Part shown: positions 8,849 to 24,152 of the stretch, piece by piece
Numbering within the stretch: position 1 is the stretch's first letter
How the letters are laid out: the number at the start of each line of letters is the position of its first letter
Assembly (NCBI GenBank): GCA_017302015.1
Contig: JAFLEE010000009.1
Location: 33,361-97,360, forward strand
DNA: 64,000 nucleotides
Direction: 5' to 3'
Source: Spirochaetota bacterium
Lineage (GTDB): Bacteria > Spirochaetota > UBA12135 > COTS27 > JAFLEE01
Program-made: the position numbers and the translations under genes
The notes under the pieces: generated by a model
Databases searched by the model: none
Told to the model about the DNA's origin: nothing
What the model saw: the letters and a program-made list of their open reading frames with translations, nothing else

Positions 8849-10217
8849 AGAGGCCGTCCCCGGTCTCGGGCGCCGCGGGGCGCGTGACCTTGTTGAAATA
8901 CATCAGATTGGCCGCGTTGCGCGAGGCCTCGTCCACCACCATGGCGACGAGCACGCCGACGACGCCGAGATGGGCCCAATGGGTGAAGCCCCAGGAACCC
9001 AGGGTGATCCAGAGGGTGGAGATCCCCATCACCACCACGAAGAACCAGACGTGCCCCATGCTGCGGATGGCGCTGGCGGTGATCACGTTCACGGATCGGA
9101 GGACGAGGAGCAGGGCCGTCAGGCCGAAAAAGAGCGGGAGGGAGACGACCCCGCCGCGCGAAGCGGAGGGGGAAAGCGCTTCCCATGCGGCGGGGCCGAA
9201 GAGGGCGATCGCCGCGGCGCAGACGGCGAGGCCGGCCCCCGCGAGGAGGAGCGCGGTGCGCAGCCATTGGCGGATGGCCGGGAAATTCCCCGCGCCGAAT
9301 TCCCGGGCGGTGAGGGTGAGCACGGCGCGGGAGAAGCCCGAGGCGAGGATGAGGAAGAGCCCCTGGACCCGCATGGAGACCTGGTAGAGCGCGGGGTGCA
9401 GGGGGTCGTCGTCGAGGAGCCATTTGGTGATGAAGAAGACGCCGGTGGTCCACAGCACCCACTCGACCACCGTGGTGGAGGAGAGGCGGCCCACGCCGCG
9501 CGCGTGCGCCTTCCAGCCCCGGAGGCACGGGCGGAGGGAGCGCTCGCGATGGGTCATGGCGCGCACGCCCAGGGCGAGCACGAGGAGTTCGGCGAAGCAC
9601 GAGGCGACCTCGGCGATGGCGGCCCCCCGTATGCCCATGGCGGGGAAGCCGCCGTGGCCGAAGATGAGGAGGTAATCGAGGACCCCCTTCACCGCCAAAG
9701 CCGCCGCGGCCCCGCCCAATAGCAGCCGAGGCCTTCCGTAGGCGGTGGCGACCGCGCGCAGGCCCGCCGTGGCGAACATCGGAAGCAGCGTGGCGAGGGT
9801 GAGGGTCAGGAACGAGAGGGCCTCGGCGCCCACCTCGCCCCGGGCCCCGATGAGGTCGAGGAGGCTCGTTTGGAAAAGGCCGAGGAGGACGGTGCTCCCC
9901 ACCGCGGCCAGGGCGAGGAGCAAGTAGCCGGTGCCGAGGATGGCGCCCTGGCCCTCGGGCGCTTCTTTCCTGCCCAAGGATTGGGCGAGGGCGGCCTGGA
10001 TCCCGATGGAGAGCCCGGCCGAGATGAGGAGGAAGTACTGGCGCAGGGTGAGGGCCACTCCGATGGCCGCGAGGCTCGTGGTGCTATAGGCGCCGAGCAT
10101 GGCCGTGTCGATGAGGCCGGTGACCATCCCCGCCGACTGGGCCAGGCTGATGGGGAGCCCGAGGGCGAGGAGCGTTCGGGATCGGGGGGAGAGGGAAAGG
10201 GCGGGGAAGCGCGACAT
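8835..10217 (-). CDS. MATE-family efflux transporter
   Basis: Twelve-helix Na+ or H+ antiporter of the multi-antimicrobial extrusion family, 460 aa. The N-terminal half shows the usual GLPISLAQSAGMVTGLIDTAM segment (residues about 19-39, written in parts: GLPISLAQSAGMV and TGLIDTAM), and the second half repeats the fold. Members export drugs or metabolites. The gene is the first of a two-gene operon with a GH2 hydrolase and is separated by 78 bp from an AraC regulator. That gap holds a promoter and two direct repeats that look like an AraC activation site. A GG-AGG type ribosome-binding site (GGAGG) lies 9 nt before the ATG. Coupling a MATE exporter to a glycosidase suggests export of an aglycone or glycoside, which is inference. 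Confidence 0.92.
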   Translation of the reverse strand: MSRFPALSLSPRSRTLLALGLPISLAQSAGMVTGLIDTAMLGAYSTTSLAAIGVALTLRQYFLLISAGLSIGIQAALAQSLGRKEAPEGQGAILGTGYLLLALAAVGSTVLLGLFQTSLLDLIGARGEVGAEALSFLTLTLATLLPMFATAGLRAVATAYGRPRLLLGGAAAALAVKGVLDYLLIFGHGGFPAMGIRGAAIAEVASCFAELLVLALGVRAMTHRERSLRPCLRGWKAHARGVGRLSSTTVVEWVLWTTGVFFITKWLLDDDPLHPALYQVSMRVQGLFLILASGFSRAVLTLTAREFGAGNFPAIRQWLRTALLLAGAGLAVCAAAIALFGPAAWEALSPSASRGGVVSLPLFFGLTALLLVLRSVNVITASAIRSMGHVWFFVVVMGISTLWITLGSWGFTHWAHLGVVGVLVAMVVDEASRNAANLMYFNKVTRPAAPETGDGLYAQN

Positions 10218-10236
10218 GGGGGAAATCCTCCCCGTT

Positions 10237-10264
10237 ATTTTAGGACGCCGGGGGGGGATGTAAA
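10237..10264 (-). promoter_or_regulatory. Promoter of the MATE-GH2 operon
   Basis: On the minus strand TTTACA (10264-10259) and TAAAAT (10242-10237) are 16 bp apart, 5/6 matches to each sigma-70 box. The -10 ends 19 nt before the MATE ATG, leaving room for the GGAGG ribosome-binding site. The -35 is overlapped by the proximal TCCATTT repeat. Confidence 0.6.
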
Positions 10265-10288
10265 TGGATGGAACTTCCCGGAAATGGA
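10262..10288 (-). promoter_or_regulatory. Candidate AraC-type activator site (direct repeat TCCATTT, 20-bp period)
   Basis: TCCATTT occurs at 10288-10282 and again at 10268-10262 on the minus strand, exactly 20 bp apart, that is about two helical turns, with the inner copy overlapping the -35 box by 3 bp. AraC-family activators bind direct half-sites spaced like this and contact sigma when the proximal half-site overlaps -35. The adjacent AraC gene (10296-11033) is the obvious candidate. Confidence 0.5.
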
Positions 10289-10295
10289 CAAAATT

Positions 10296-11033
10296 TCAGG
10301 CCGGGTTATTTCGGCGCCGGTAGGCGCTGGGGGTGAGCCCGACCTTGCGGCGGAAGAGCCGCGAGAAGTAGTAGGGATCCTCGAAGCCGATCATGCGCGC
10401 GACCTCGGCCACCGGAACGCCCGTGGTTTCGAGGAGGGATTTGCCCTCATTGAGGCGGAGTTCGATGAGGAACTCCATGGGGGTCCTCCCCTCGTCGGCG
10501 CGGAAGGCTTCGAGGAGGGTCCGGTAGGGCGCGCCGCATCGCCTCGCGCCGTCGCGGATGGTGAAGGCGTGGTCGTGGATATGGTCGACGAGCAGGTGCT
10601 TGAGGCGCTCGGTCGTCGGACGTCTGCCCAGGGGCGCGCGGGAGACTTGGGAGAGGAAGACCGCCAGGAGATGGTCGCAGGACTCGCCCGGCTTCTGGCC
10701 GTTGAGGAGGAACTCGCGGTGGAGCAGGCGCAGCAGGTCTTCGATATTCGAGCCGAGGAGGTGCGTCATGAGGCGCGGCTTGCGTGGGAGGTCCGCCCGG
10801 TAGAAGCGCAGCCCGAGGTTCGAGTAGGTCTTCTTCGCCTTCTCTTGGTGCGCCAGGCGCGGCGGCGTCAGGAGGAGCGCGCCGGGCTCGAAGGCCAGCC
10901 GTTCGTCCCCCACGCTCACCACGCCTTCTCCGCTCAGGTAAAAGACCGCTTCCCAAAGGTCATGGGCGTGGGCTGGGAAGGACGCCATGGGCCCCGTCTG
11001 CCAAATACGGAGGAGATTGAACGGGGGCGCCAT
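10296..11033 (-). CDS. AraC-family transcriptional regulator (cupin sensor)
   Basis: A 245-residue regulator with an N-terminal cupin-like sugar-sensing domain (HAHDLWEAVFYLSGEGVVSVG, near residues 22-42, in parts HAHDLWEAVF and YLSGEGVVSVG) and a C-terminal double helix-turn-helix (about 150-245) ending in the AraC signature ARMIGFEDPYYFSRLFRRKV. I chose the ATG at 11033 rather than an upstream TTG at 11078, because that TTG is the first base triplet of a near-consensus -35 box. It lies upstream of and in the same direction as the MATE-GH2 operon, and repeats typical of AraC binding occupy the intervening 78 bp, so it most likely activates that operon in response to a sugar. Confidence 0.9.
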   Translation of the reverse strand: MAPPFNLLRIWQTGPMASFPAHAHDLWEAVFYLSGEGVVSVGDERLAFEPGALLLTPPRLAHQEKAKKTYSNLGLRFYRADLPRKPRLMTHLLGSNIEDLLRLLHREFLLNGQKPGESCDHLLAVFLSQVSRAPLGRRPTTERLKHLLVDHIHDHAFTIRDGARRCGAPYRTLLEAFRADEGRTPMEFLIELRLNEGKSLLETTGVPVAEVARMIGFEDPYYFSRLFRRKVGLTPSAYRRRNNPA

Positions 11034-11049
11034 GGCGGGGAGACGGAGA

Positions 11050-11078
11050 ATTTTAGGGGCTTCGGACGGGGGTGTCAA
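11050..11078 (-). promoter_or_regulatory. Sigma-70 promoter of the AraC gene
   Basis: TTGACA (11078-11073) and TAAAAT (11055-11050) on the minus strand are separated by exactly 17 bp. The -10 ends 16 nt before the ATG at 11033, so the leader is about 10 nt and has no clear ribosome-binding site. Confidence 0.65.
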
Positions 11079-11111
11079 ACCTCCCGCGGGCCCCGCCCCG
11101 GGGGGACCGGA

Positions 11112-13250
<2,139 letters not shown>

Positions 13251-13256
13251 CCCATT

Positions 13257-13285
13257 AATGTAACCCGGGCGGTCGGCGGAGCCAA
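13257..13285 (-). promoter_or_regulatory. Promoter of copA (probably leaderless)
   Basis: TTGGCT (13285-13280), 17 bp, TACATT (13262-13257) on the minus strand. Only 6 nt separate the -10 from the chosen ATG, so transcription would start at or next to the start codon. Confidence 0.5.
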
Positions 13286-13303
13286 TTCGGGCGGTCCGCC
13301 CAT

Positions 13304-13332
13304 TTGACCCCGGGTCCATTCCGTTGTACCGT
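13304..13332 (+). promoter_or_regulatory. Promoter of the FkbM-like gene
   Basis: TTGACC (13304-13309), 17 bp, TACCGT (13327-13332), followed by AAGGA about 8 nt before the ATG at 13358. It is back-to-back with the copA promoter. Confidence 0.45.
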
Positions 13333-13357
13333 CCTGCATCCCAATCAAGGAATCGCG

Positions 13358-14200
13358 ATGGGCCTCCTGACCCGCCTGCGGGATATCCGCCAGAATACGC
13401 TTAAGATCCCCGCGCTCCAGGCCGCCGCGGTCGCCGACTACCTCGAGACCCACCTCTACCGCAACCCGAAGTACGCCGACCCCCGGGGGCTGACGCGCTA
13501 CGAGCGCCAGACCTATTCCCAGGGCGGCGAAGACGGCATCATCGCCGAGATCGTAAGGCGCATCGGCGCCCCCGGCAAGACCTTCGCCGAGTTCGGGGTC
13601 ACCGACGGCCTCGAATGCAATACCGCGTTCCTGCTCGCCCAGGGGTGGCGCGGCACCTGGATCGACGGGGACCGCCGCTACCTGAAGGCCATCGCGCGCA
13701 AGTTCGGCTTCCTCATGGACGAGGGCAAACTCAAGGTCCTCCACGCCTTCATCACCCGCGAGAATATCGAGGGGCTCTTCCGCGAGGCGCAGGTGCCGAC
13801 CGAACTGGATTTCCTGAGCATCGACATCGACGGCAACGATTATTGGGTCTGGAAGGCCCTGTCGTCCTACCGCCCCCGGGCGGTGGTCATCGAGTACAAC
13901 GCCTTCTTCGGGCCCGAGGCGCGTTGGGTCATGCGCTACAACCCCGACCATGTCTGGAATCGCCAGGGAACCTATTACGGGGCCAGCCTGAAATCCCTCG
14001 AACTGCTCGGCCGCGAAATGGGGTACACCTTGGTCGGCGCGAGTTTCACCTGCACCAACGCCTTCTTCGTCCGCGACGACCTCGTGGGCGACCATTTCCT
14101 GCCGCCCTTCACCTCGGAGGCCCTCTACGAGCCGCCGCGGTATTTCCTCCTGAGGCGAAACGGGCACGCCAGCGATTTCGGGCCCTTCGAAATCAGGTAA
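13358..14200 (+). CDS. FkbM-like SAM-dependent methyltransferase
   Basis: A 280-residue protein with a Rossmann-type methyltransferase core: [18 protein letters not shown] (about residues 74-91) is the SAM-binding motif I in its FkbM form, ending strand 2 at TWIDGDRRY, and [18 protein letters not shown] (about 150-167) matches the FkbM motif IV/post-IV region. Members O-methylate sugars or glycans, or act in cell-surface polysaccharide modification. No signal peptide or membrane helix is seen. The start at 13358 has a ribosome-binding site; the longer frame begins inside the promoter. It is a single-gene unit divergent from copA. Target unknown. Confidence 0.75.
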   Translation: MGLLTRLRDIRQNTLKIPALQAAAVADYLETHLYRNPKYADPRGLTRYERQTYSQGGEDGIIAEIVRRIGAPGKTFAEFGVTDGLECNTAFLLAQGWRGTWIDGDRRYLKAIARKFGFLMDEGKLKVLHAFITRENIEGLFREAQVPTELDFLSIDIDGNDYWVWKALSSYRPRAVVIEYNAFFGPEARWVMRYNPDHVWNRQGTYYGASLKSLELLGREMGYTLVGASFTCTNAFFVRDDLVGDHFLPPFTSEALYEPPRYFLLRRNGHASDFGPFEIR

Positions 14201-14318
14201 CGGGCGTTCTTGGGCTTCGGCGCCTTCGCGATGGGCACCGGCGGGTGGGGTAAACCTGGAAAGCCTCGGGCCCGTCGATCCTTGCTATAATCTGGCATTC
14301 CCATCACGGAGTTCCCCC

Positions 14319-15110
14319 ATGGCCAGCCACGAAATCGACTATAAGATCTTCGGCGACGATTTGCAGGTCGTCGAGGTGGAACTCGACCCCCACGAGACCG
14401 TCATCGCCGAAGCCGGCATGATGAACTGGATGGAAGAGGGCATCGCCTGGGAAGCCCGCATGGGCGACGGCAGCCAACCCAACCAGGGCCTCTTGGGCAC
14501 GATCTTCTCCGCCGGCAAGCGCCTGCTCACCGGGGAGTCGCTCTTCATGACCCATTTCACCAACCAGGGCGCGGCGAAATCCCGGGTGGCCTTCGCGGCC
14601 CCGTATCCGGGGAAGATCATCCCCCTCGATCTCAAGGCCCTCGGCGGCGATGTCATCTGCCAAAAAGACGCCTTCCTGTGCGCCGCCCTGGGCACCTCCG
14701 TCGATATCGCCTTCTCCAAACGCATCGGGGCCGGCTTCTTCGGCGGCGAGGGCTTCATCCTCCAGCGGCTTCGGGGGGATGGAAAGGCCTTCGTCCACGC
14801 CGGCGGCACCATCGTGGAGCGCGAACTTTCCGGCCAGACCCTGCGGGTGGACACCGGCTGCATCGTCGGCTTCACCGCGGGGATCGACTACGATATCCAA
14901 CTCGCCGGGGGGATGAAATCCGTCTTCTTCGGCGGCGAGGGCCTCTTCCTCGCCACCCTGCGCGGCACCGGGAAGGTATGGCTTCAGAGCCTGCCGTTCT
15001 CGCGCCTGGCCGATCGCATCATCGCCCGGGCGCCCCGCCATGGGGGCAGTTCCCAGGATGAAGGTTCGGTGCTCGGCGGCCTGGGCCGCGTGCTCGGGGG
15101 AGACCGCTAG
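14319..15110 (+). CDS. AIM24/TIGR00266-family protein
   Basis: A 263-residue protein of the TIGR00266/AIM24 family, built of beta-strand repeats rich in glycine ([40 protein letters not shown]). A recognisable pattern is [20 protein letters not shown] (about residues 144-163), repeated as [20 protein letters not shown] (about 206-225). Function in bacteria is not established; the yeast homologue is mitochondrial. TATAAT at 14286-14291 is a possible -10, and CGGAG sits before the ATG. It stands alone between the methyltransferase and the MarR gene. Confidence 0.9.
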   Translation: MASHEIDYKIFGDDLQVVEVELDPHETVIAEAGMMNWMEEGIAWEARMGDGSQPNQGLLGTIFSAGKRLLTGESLFMTHFTNQGAAKSRVAFAAPYPGKIIPLDLKALGGDVICQKDAFLCAALGTSVDIAFSKRIGAGFFGGEGFILQRLRGDGKAFVHAGGTIVERELSGQTLRVDTGCIVGFTAGIDYDIQLAGGMKSVFFGGEGLFLATLRGTGKVWLQSLPFSRLADRIIARAPRHGGSSQDEGSVLGGLGRVLGGDR

Positions 15111-15151
15111 GCCACCGCGAGGCCCCACGGCACGGGGGGCCCGGGAAGAAC

Positions 15152-15646
15152 TTACGGAGCGCGGCGCTCGGCGGGTTCGCCGGGGGGGATGCAGTCGCGC
15201 AGGCGATCGAGAAAATCGCTCACGCGGCGCGCCTCGGCGGCGGGGAGGGCATGGAAGCGCGCCTCGTCTTCGAGGATCGCCTGGTCGAGTTTCTTAAGGA
15301 GCGCGAGGCCCGCCGCGGTGATCACCACGTCGACGGCCCGGCGGTTCTGGGGGCAGATGGTGCGCTTCACCAGGCGCTTTTTCTCGAGCTTATCCACCAG
15401 GCGCGAGGTATTGCTGGATTTATCGATCATGCGCTCGGTGAGGAGGGCGATGGTGGCGGGGACCGGCTGCTGGCCCCGGAGGATGCGCAGGAGGTTGAAT
15501 TGGGGCGGGGTGAGGCCGAAAGGCCGCAGCAGGCGCCCGTGGCGGAATTCCATCCAATGGGCCGTGAAGAGGAGGTTGATCACCAGGCGCTGGTGCTCGG
15601 AATGGAAAAGGCGCTGCTTAATCTCGTCTTCGATGCTGGGAGACAT
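15152..15646 (-). CDS. MarR-family transcriptional regulator
   Basis: A 164-residue winged-helix regulator. The pattern LTPPQFNLLRILRGQQPVPA (about residues 45-64), SNTSRLVDKLEKKRLVKR (recognition helix and wing entry) and NRRAVDVVITAAGLALL (wing and following helix) is classical MarR. It is divergent from a YceI gene, with 134 bp between starts, and a palindrome ACAATTGT overlaps the -35 of the YceI promoter. MarR-YceI pairing is seen in many bacteria, so the likely role is repression of the YceI gene and of itself. An upstream GGAG supports the ATG at 15646. Confidence 0.92.
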   Translation of the reverse strand: MSPSIEDEIKQRLFHSEHQRLVINLLFTAHWMEFRHGRLLRPFGLTPPQFNLLRILRGQQPVPATIALLTERMIDKSSNTSRLVDKLEKKRLVKRTICPQNRRAVDVVITAAGLALLKKLDQAILEDEARFHALPAAEARRVSDFLDRLRDCIPPGEPAERRAP

Positions 15647-15709
15647 GGGGGCCCCGTCTCTCCATCTTAACCGGACCGGCGGGGGGCGTCAAGAGCCCGG
15701 GGTCGCATC

Positions 15710-15738
15710 TTGACAATTGTAGCGACATGTATTATTCT
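15710..15738 (+). promoter_or_regulatory. YceI promoter with a palindrome on the -35 (candidate MarR operator)
   Basis: TTGACA (15710-15715), 17 bp, TATTCT (15733-15738). The palindrome ACAATTGT (15713-15720) overlaps the -35 box, and TTGTATCAA a little downstream forms an imperfect inverse of it. A MarR dimer bound here would block the promoter. Confidence 0.5.
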
Positions 15739-15780
15739 TGTATCAACATCAAACGGGCCTGAAGGCCCATGGAGCACCGC

Positions 15781-16356
15781 ATGATCCGCCAAACCCTTCT
15801 CATCGTCGCCCTCGCCACCGGGGTCGCCCTCGCCCAGGCCAAGAGCTACGAGTTCGACGTCGCCCACAGCACGATCGGCTTCACCGTCACCCACCTCACC
15901 ATCAACGAGGTCCCGGGAAGCTTCAAGGAGTTCACCGGCACCTTCGCCTGGGACGAGAAGAACCCCGCCAATTCCAAGCTCGAAGTCGTCGCCAAGGCCG
16001 CCAGCATCGATACCGCCAACGCCAAGCGCGACGAGCACCTGAAATCCCCCGACTTCTTCGACGTGGCCAAGACCCCCGACGTGAAGTTCACCGCCAAGTC
16101 CTTCAAGGCGGAATCGGGCAACCAATACACGGTCTCGGGCGACCTCTCCTTCCACGGCGTCACCAAGGCCGTGAGTTTCCCGATCACGGTCACCCCCGAA
16201 GTGACCCACCCCATGTCCAAACAGCAGGTGCGCGGCCTGAAGGCCATCTTCACCGTGAAGCGCACGGATTTCAAGTTGGCCGAGAAATTCCCCATGATGG
16301 TCGTGGGCGACGAAGTCTCGGTCAAGGTCGTGGCCGAGGTTTCGCGCAAACCCTGA
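15781..16356 (+). CDS. YceI-family periplasmic lipid-binding protein
   Basis: A 191-residue exported protein. The first 20 residues form a signal peptide ending in ALAQA, and the mature part begins with KSYEFDVAHSTIGFTVTHL, the YceI hallmark. GDLSFHGVTKAVSFPITV (about residues 121-138) is the second family motif. YceI proteins are lipocalin-like barrels that bind isoprenoids such as polyprenyl quinones. The start at 15781 was preferred over an ATG 12 bp earlier because GGAG lies 6 nt before it. A strong terminator follows. Divergent from the MarR gene. Confidence 0.93.
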   Translation: MIRQTLLIVALATGVALAQAKSYEFDVAHSTIGFTVTHLTINEVPGSFKEFTGTFAWDEKNPANSKLEVVAKAASIDTANAKRDEHLKSPDFFDVAKTPDVKFTAKSFKAESGNQYTVSGDLSFHGVTKAVSFPITVTPEVTHPMSKQQVRGLKAIFTVKRTDFKLAEKFPMMVVGDEVSVKVVAEVSRKP

Positions 16357-16398
16357 GGCCGCTTCCCTTCCCCGGGAGGGCGCTTTTCGCCTTCCCCC

Positions 16399-16427
16399 AA
16401 AAAACCGGGTCACGCGCCCGGTTTTTT
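16399..16427 (+). terminator. Rho-independent terminator after the YceI gene
   Basis: An 11-bp perfect stem (AAAAAACCGGG at 16399-16409, CCCGGTTTTTT at 16417-16427) with a 7-nt loop. The A and T tracts are part of the stem, so it could work in both directions, though only the YceI gene ends here. Confidence 0.9.
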
Positions 16428-16581
16428 GCGTTCGGGCGCCTTTGAAACCGAAGGATAATACCCAAGGCGCCTAGATAAGGGGGGCGCCCGCCGCCAAGCC
16501 CCATCCCTCGCCCTTCCCGGAATCCTCACCGGGCCGATTCGACCCGGGCGCTGGGCAGAAAAATCTCCCCGCCCCGTCGCC

Positions 16582-16610
16582 TTGACAGGCGGACCCGGCG
16601 GGATGATAAT
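16582..16610 (+). promoter_or_regulatory. Strong sigma-70 promoter of the FAD oxidoreductase gene
   Basis: TTGACA (16582-16587), exactly 17 bp, GATAAT (16605-16610). Start would be near 16617, inside the palindrome that follows, giving a leader of about 55 nt that carries AGGAG before the ATG at 16673. Confidence 0.75.
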
Positions 16611-16624
16611 TGCTATCATAGCAA
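16610..16624 (+). promoter_or_regulatory. Operator-like palindrome TTGCTATCATAGCAA at the transcription start
   Basis: Perfect 7-bp arms around a central C, placed directly at the predicted start site of the strongest promoter in the window. Such a position is typical of a repressor site. No regulator gene is adjacent, so the protein is unknown. Confidence 0.55.
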
Positions 16625-16672
16625 GATAGAGCGCCCGCCGTGCGGAGGCGGGCGGCTCACCAGGAGTTCGGG

Positions 16673-18475
16673 ATGCAGGTCAGCGGCCTTCGGGAACAAC
16701 AGCTCCAAGCCGATTTTTGCGTGGTGGGCGGGGGCATGGCGGGGCTCTGCGCCGCGGTGGCCGCGGCCCGGCGGGGGGCCAAGACGATCCTCATCCACGA
16801 GCGGCCGGTGCTCGGGGGGAACGCCTCCTCCGAAATTCGCATGCACATCTGCGGGGCCCACGGCAGCCATAACCGCGAAACAGGCATCCTCGAGGAGATC
16901 GCCCTCGAGAATATGCACCGCAACCCCCACCGCAATTATTCGATCTGGGATAGCGTCCTCTACCAATTCGCCGCGTTCCAGCCGGGGCTGCACCTGGTGC
17001 TCAATTGTTCGGTGAACGGCGTGTCCATGGAGGGAAGTCGCATCGCCTCCGTGCGCGGTTGGCAACTCTCCACCCAGTCGTGGGTGAACGTGAAGGCCAA
17101 GGTCTTCGCCGATTGCAGCGGCGACAGCATCCTCGCCCCGCTCACCGGCGCCGAGTTCCGCTGGGGGCGCGAGGCGGCCTCCGAGTTCGGCGAAGACATC
17201 GAGCCGCCGGTGGCGGACAAGAAGACGATGGGCTTAAGTTGCCTGCTGCAGGCTAAAGCGTCCCCCCGGGAGACCTCCTTCGTCGCGCCCGCCTGGGCCC
17301 ACGTCTTCCCCAAGGGCGACCCCATCCTCGACCTCAAGAACGAGAAGGGCCATTATTACCGCGGCCACGCCCTGGGCCGGGAGACCTGCAATTTCTGGTG
17401 GATCGAGAGCGGCGGAGAACAAGACAGCATCGACGATTCCGAAGCCATCCGCCATGAGCTCCAGAAGATCGTCTGGGGCGTGTGGGACCATATCAAGAAC
17501 CAGGACGACCACGGCTGCGCGAAGATCGACCTCGATTGGGTGGGATCGCTCCCCGGCCGGCGCGAGAGCCGCCGCTACGTGGGCGACCATATCCTCACCC
17601 AGAACGACGTGCGGGGCGATAGCCGATTCCCCGATCTCGTGGCCTACGGCGGCTGGTCCATGGACGACCACCATCCGGCGGGCTTCCGGTATCCGGGCCA
17701 TCCCACCACCTTCCACCCCGCGCCCTCGCCCTACGGCATCCCCTACCGCTGCCTGTATTCGAAGAACATCGAAAACCTCATGTTCGCGGGGCGCAATATC
17801 AGCACCACCCATGCCGCCCTCAGTTCCTGCCGCGTGATGGCGACCTGCGCCCTCCTCGGCCAAGCGGTGGGCACGGCGGCCGCCCTCGCCACGGCGTCGG
17901 GCCTGACCCCGCGGCAAGTGGGCCAGCAGAAGATCGCCGAGCTCAAGCAGGCGCTCATGGACGACGATTGCTACCTCCCCTGGAACAAGCGCGCCGTTCC
18001 CGCGCTAACCGGGGGGGCCACCCTCCAGGGCGGGGCGCCGGGCTTGGAGGCCCTGCGCAACGGGCACGACCGCACGATCGGAAGCGAAGACAACGGCGTC
18101 TCCCTGCCCCTCGGCCAGCCGGTCACTTATGAATGGAAAGGGGCCCAACCGGTCTCCCGGGCGGCCTTCACCTTCGATAGCGACCTCAACCGGGAGAAGA
18201 CCACCGAGCATAAAAAGCTCCGCGGGCCGCTGATGATCGACGATTCGCCGCTCAAGACGGAACACCCCGTCCCCGTGCCGCCGACCATGGTGAAGGGTTT
18301 CCTCGTCGAGGTGCGCCGCCCCGACGGGGCCTGGGAACTCGCGCACCGCATCGAGGGGAATTTCCAGCGCCGGGTGCGCCTGCCCCTCTCCGGGGAGGCC
18401 ACGGGGCTGCGGTTCACCCCGAAGGCCACTTGGGGAGAGCCAGTGGCCCACGTTTTCTCCTTCGACGTGGGTTAG
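16673..18475 (+). CDS. FAD-dependent oxidoreductase (FAD_oxidored family)
   Basis: A 600-residue flavoprotein. The dinucleotide fold is DFCVVGGGMAGLCAAVAAAR (about residues 14-33), followed by HERPVLGGNASSEIRMHICG (about 43-62), both typical of the FAD_oxidored family, and the second FAD contact is IENLMFAGRNISTTHAALSS (near 360-380). The last 150 residues form an extra beta-rich domain. The reaction is not established; relatives occur beside glycoside hydrolases in many PVC and FCB genomes. No signal peptide. Start at 16673 has AGGAG 6 nt upstream; the longer frame has none. It is 84 bp before the beta-galactosidase gene, so oxidation of a sugar or its release product is a reasonable guess only. 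Confidence 0.88.
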   Translation: MQVSGLREQQLQADFCVVGGGMAGLCAAVAAARRGAKTILIHERPVLGGNASSEIRMHICGAHGSHNRETGILEEIALENMHRNPHRNYSIWDSVLYQFAAFQPGLHLVLNCSVNGVSMEGSRIASVRGWQLSTQSWVNVKAKVFADCSGDSILAPLTGAEFRWGREAASEFGEDIEPPVADKKTMGLSCLLQAKASPRETSFVAPAWAHVFPKGDPILDLKNEKGHYYRGHALGRETCNFWWIESGGEQDSIDDSEAIRHELQKIVWGVWDHIKNQDDHGCAKIDLDWVGSLPGRRESRRYVGDHILTQNDVRGDSRFPDLVAYGGWSMDDHHPAGFRYPGHPTTFHPAPSPYGIPYRCLYSKNIENLMFAGRNISTTHAALSSCRVMATCALLGQAVGTAAALATASGLTPRQVGQQKIAELKQALMDDDCYLPWNKRAVPALTGGATLQGGAPGLEALRNGHDRTIGSEDNGVSLPLGQPVTYEWKGAQPVSRAAFTFDSDLNREKTTEHKKLRGPLMIDDSPLKTEHPVPVPPTMVKGFLVEVRRPDGAWELAHRIEGNFQRRVRLPLSGEATGLRFTPKATWGEPVAHVFSFDVG

Positions 18476-18548
18476 GGGCTCCGCACGTCTCGCCGGGGCG
18501 GGGCCGCGCCAAGGCCCCGGGGCGCCCCCGCACGGGGAACCCGCGGGG

Positions 18549-23421
<4,873 letters not shown>

Positions 23422-23424
23422 GTC

Positions 23425-23850
23425 ATGCCCAAACCGAGGTTTTCCTATACGATCGAGGACATAAAAAAACATGCCACCGCAAGGCATGGACGTTGCTTAT
23501 CGAAGAAATACCTGGGGAACGCTGTCCACTTAAAGTGGGAGTGTAAACTCAAGCATCGGTGGATGTCGACACTGGGGAATGTTTTGCAGGGAAAATGGTG
23601 CCGCAAATGCGGATCAATCGCCGCCGCCAAGGCAAAGATCCGTCATTCAATTCCGGAGATGAGGACATTGGCGAAGGAAAAGGGAGGGCGATGCCTTTCG
23701 AAGATGGTAATACCTAAACAAAATTGGATTGGGAATGTAATAAATGAGATTGGTTTAAGTCTACCTGTGAAAAGGGAATATCGGGCAATTGATGCCCATG
23801 GTGCGATGACAAGAGATTGGGCAAGTTGCTTCATCGAAGAAGTCTTTTGA
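23425..23850 (+). CDS. Zinc-ribbon repeat protein, probably truncated
   Basis: A 141-residue lysine-rich protein. One complete repeat runs from GRCLSKKYLGNAVHLKWECK to GKWCRKCG (about residues 22-63), with C40, H44, C59 and C62 as likely zinc ligands. A second repeat starts at GGRCLSKMVIPKQNWIG (about 87-103) but then loses the expected W-x-C-x-x-x-H-x-W part, so the array looks broken. Such repeats occur in mobile-element and HNH-endonuclease-associated proteins. It starts 3 bp after the preceding stop and has no visible ribosome-binding site. Function unknown; possibly a decayed gene. Confidence 0.5.
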   Translation: MPKPRFSYTIEDIKKHATARHGRCLSKKYLGNAVHLKWECKLKHRWMSTLGNVLQGKWCRKCGSIAAAKAKIRHSIPEMRTLAKEKGGRCLSKMVIPKQNWIGNVINEIGLSLPVKREYRAIDAHGAMTRDWASCFIEEVF

Positions 23851-24152
23851 GGCGGGTTTGCAAATAAAGCGCCCCTGGTTATTTTCAATGACCTCGAAGG
23901 GCATGTCGGCTAATGAGGCTGTGCCCAGAGCGTCCTATTGGGACTCTCGATCGAATATTTTCCGATTCTTTTTTTCACGGGTTTGGGCATTTGTGCGCCT
24001 TCCTGATTTGATTGTCAGAAGGCTTGACCTATTGTCCACTTTTTTGAGAAGGATCAATCAGTCGTTTTTTTTTGATTCAATAGATACGGGTTGACTGTGA
24101 TGAGTGCCTCTCTGTCATTCGTTGTACAATCCAAAGTTCCACGAGGTAAGCC
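23851..24152. other. AT-rich stretch without a convincing gene
   Basis: About 300 bp of low-GC sequence. TTGACT (24091-24096) and TACAAT (24125-24130) are promoter-like but too far apart to form one promoter. GAGG 6 nt before the next ATG is the only other signal seen. Confidence 0.6.

Noticed and set aside
11033..11078. TTG at 11078 as start of the AraC gene
   Set aside because: The TTG is the start of TTGACA, a -35 box with a matching TAAAAT at 17 bp; the ATG at 11033 is downstream of this promoter.
18500..18518. A GGGGCC/GGCCCC hairpin before the beta-galactosidase gene as a terminator
   Set aside because: No T-tract follows, and it stands in uniformly GC-rich sequence where such hairpins are expected by chance.
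23858..24094. A 78-residue open frame starting at TTG in the AT-rich island
   Set aside because: No ribosome-binding site, no homology I recognise and no conserved pattern; low support.
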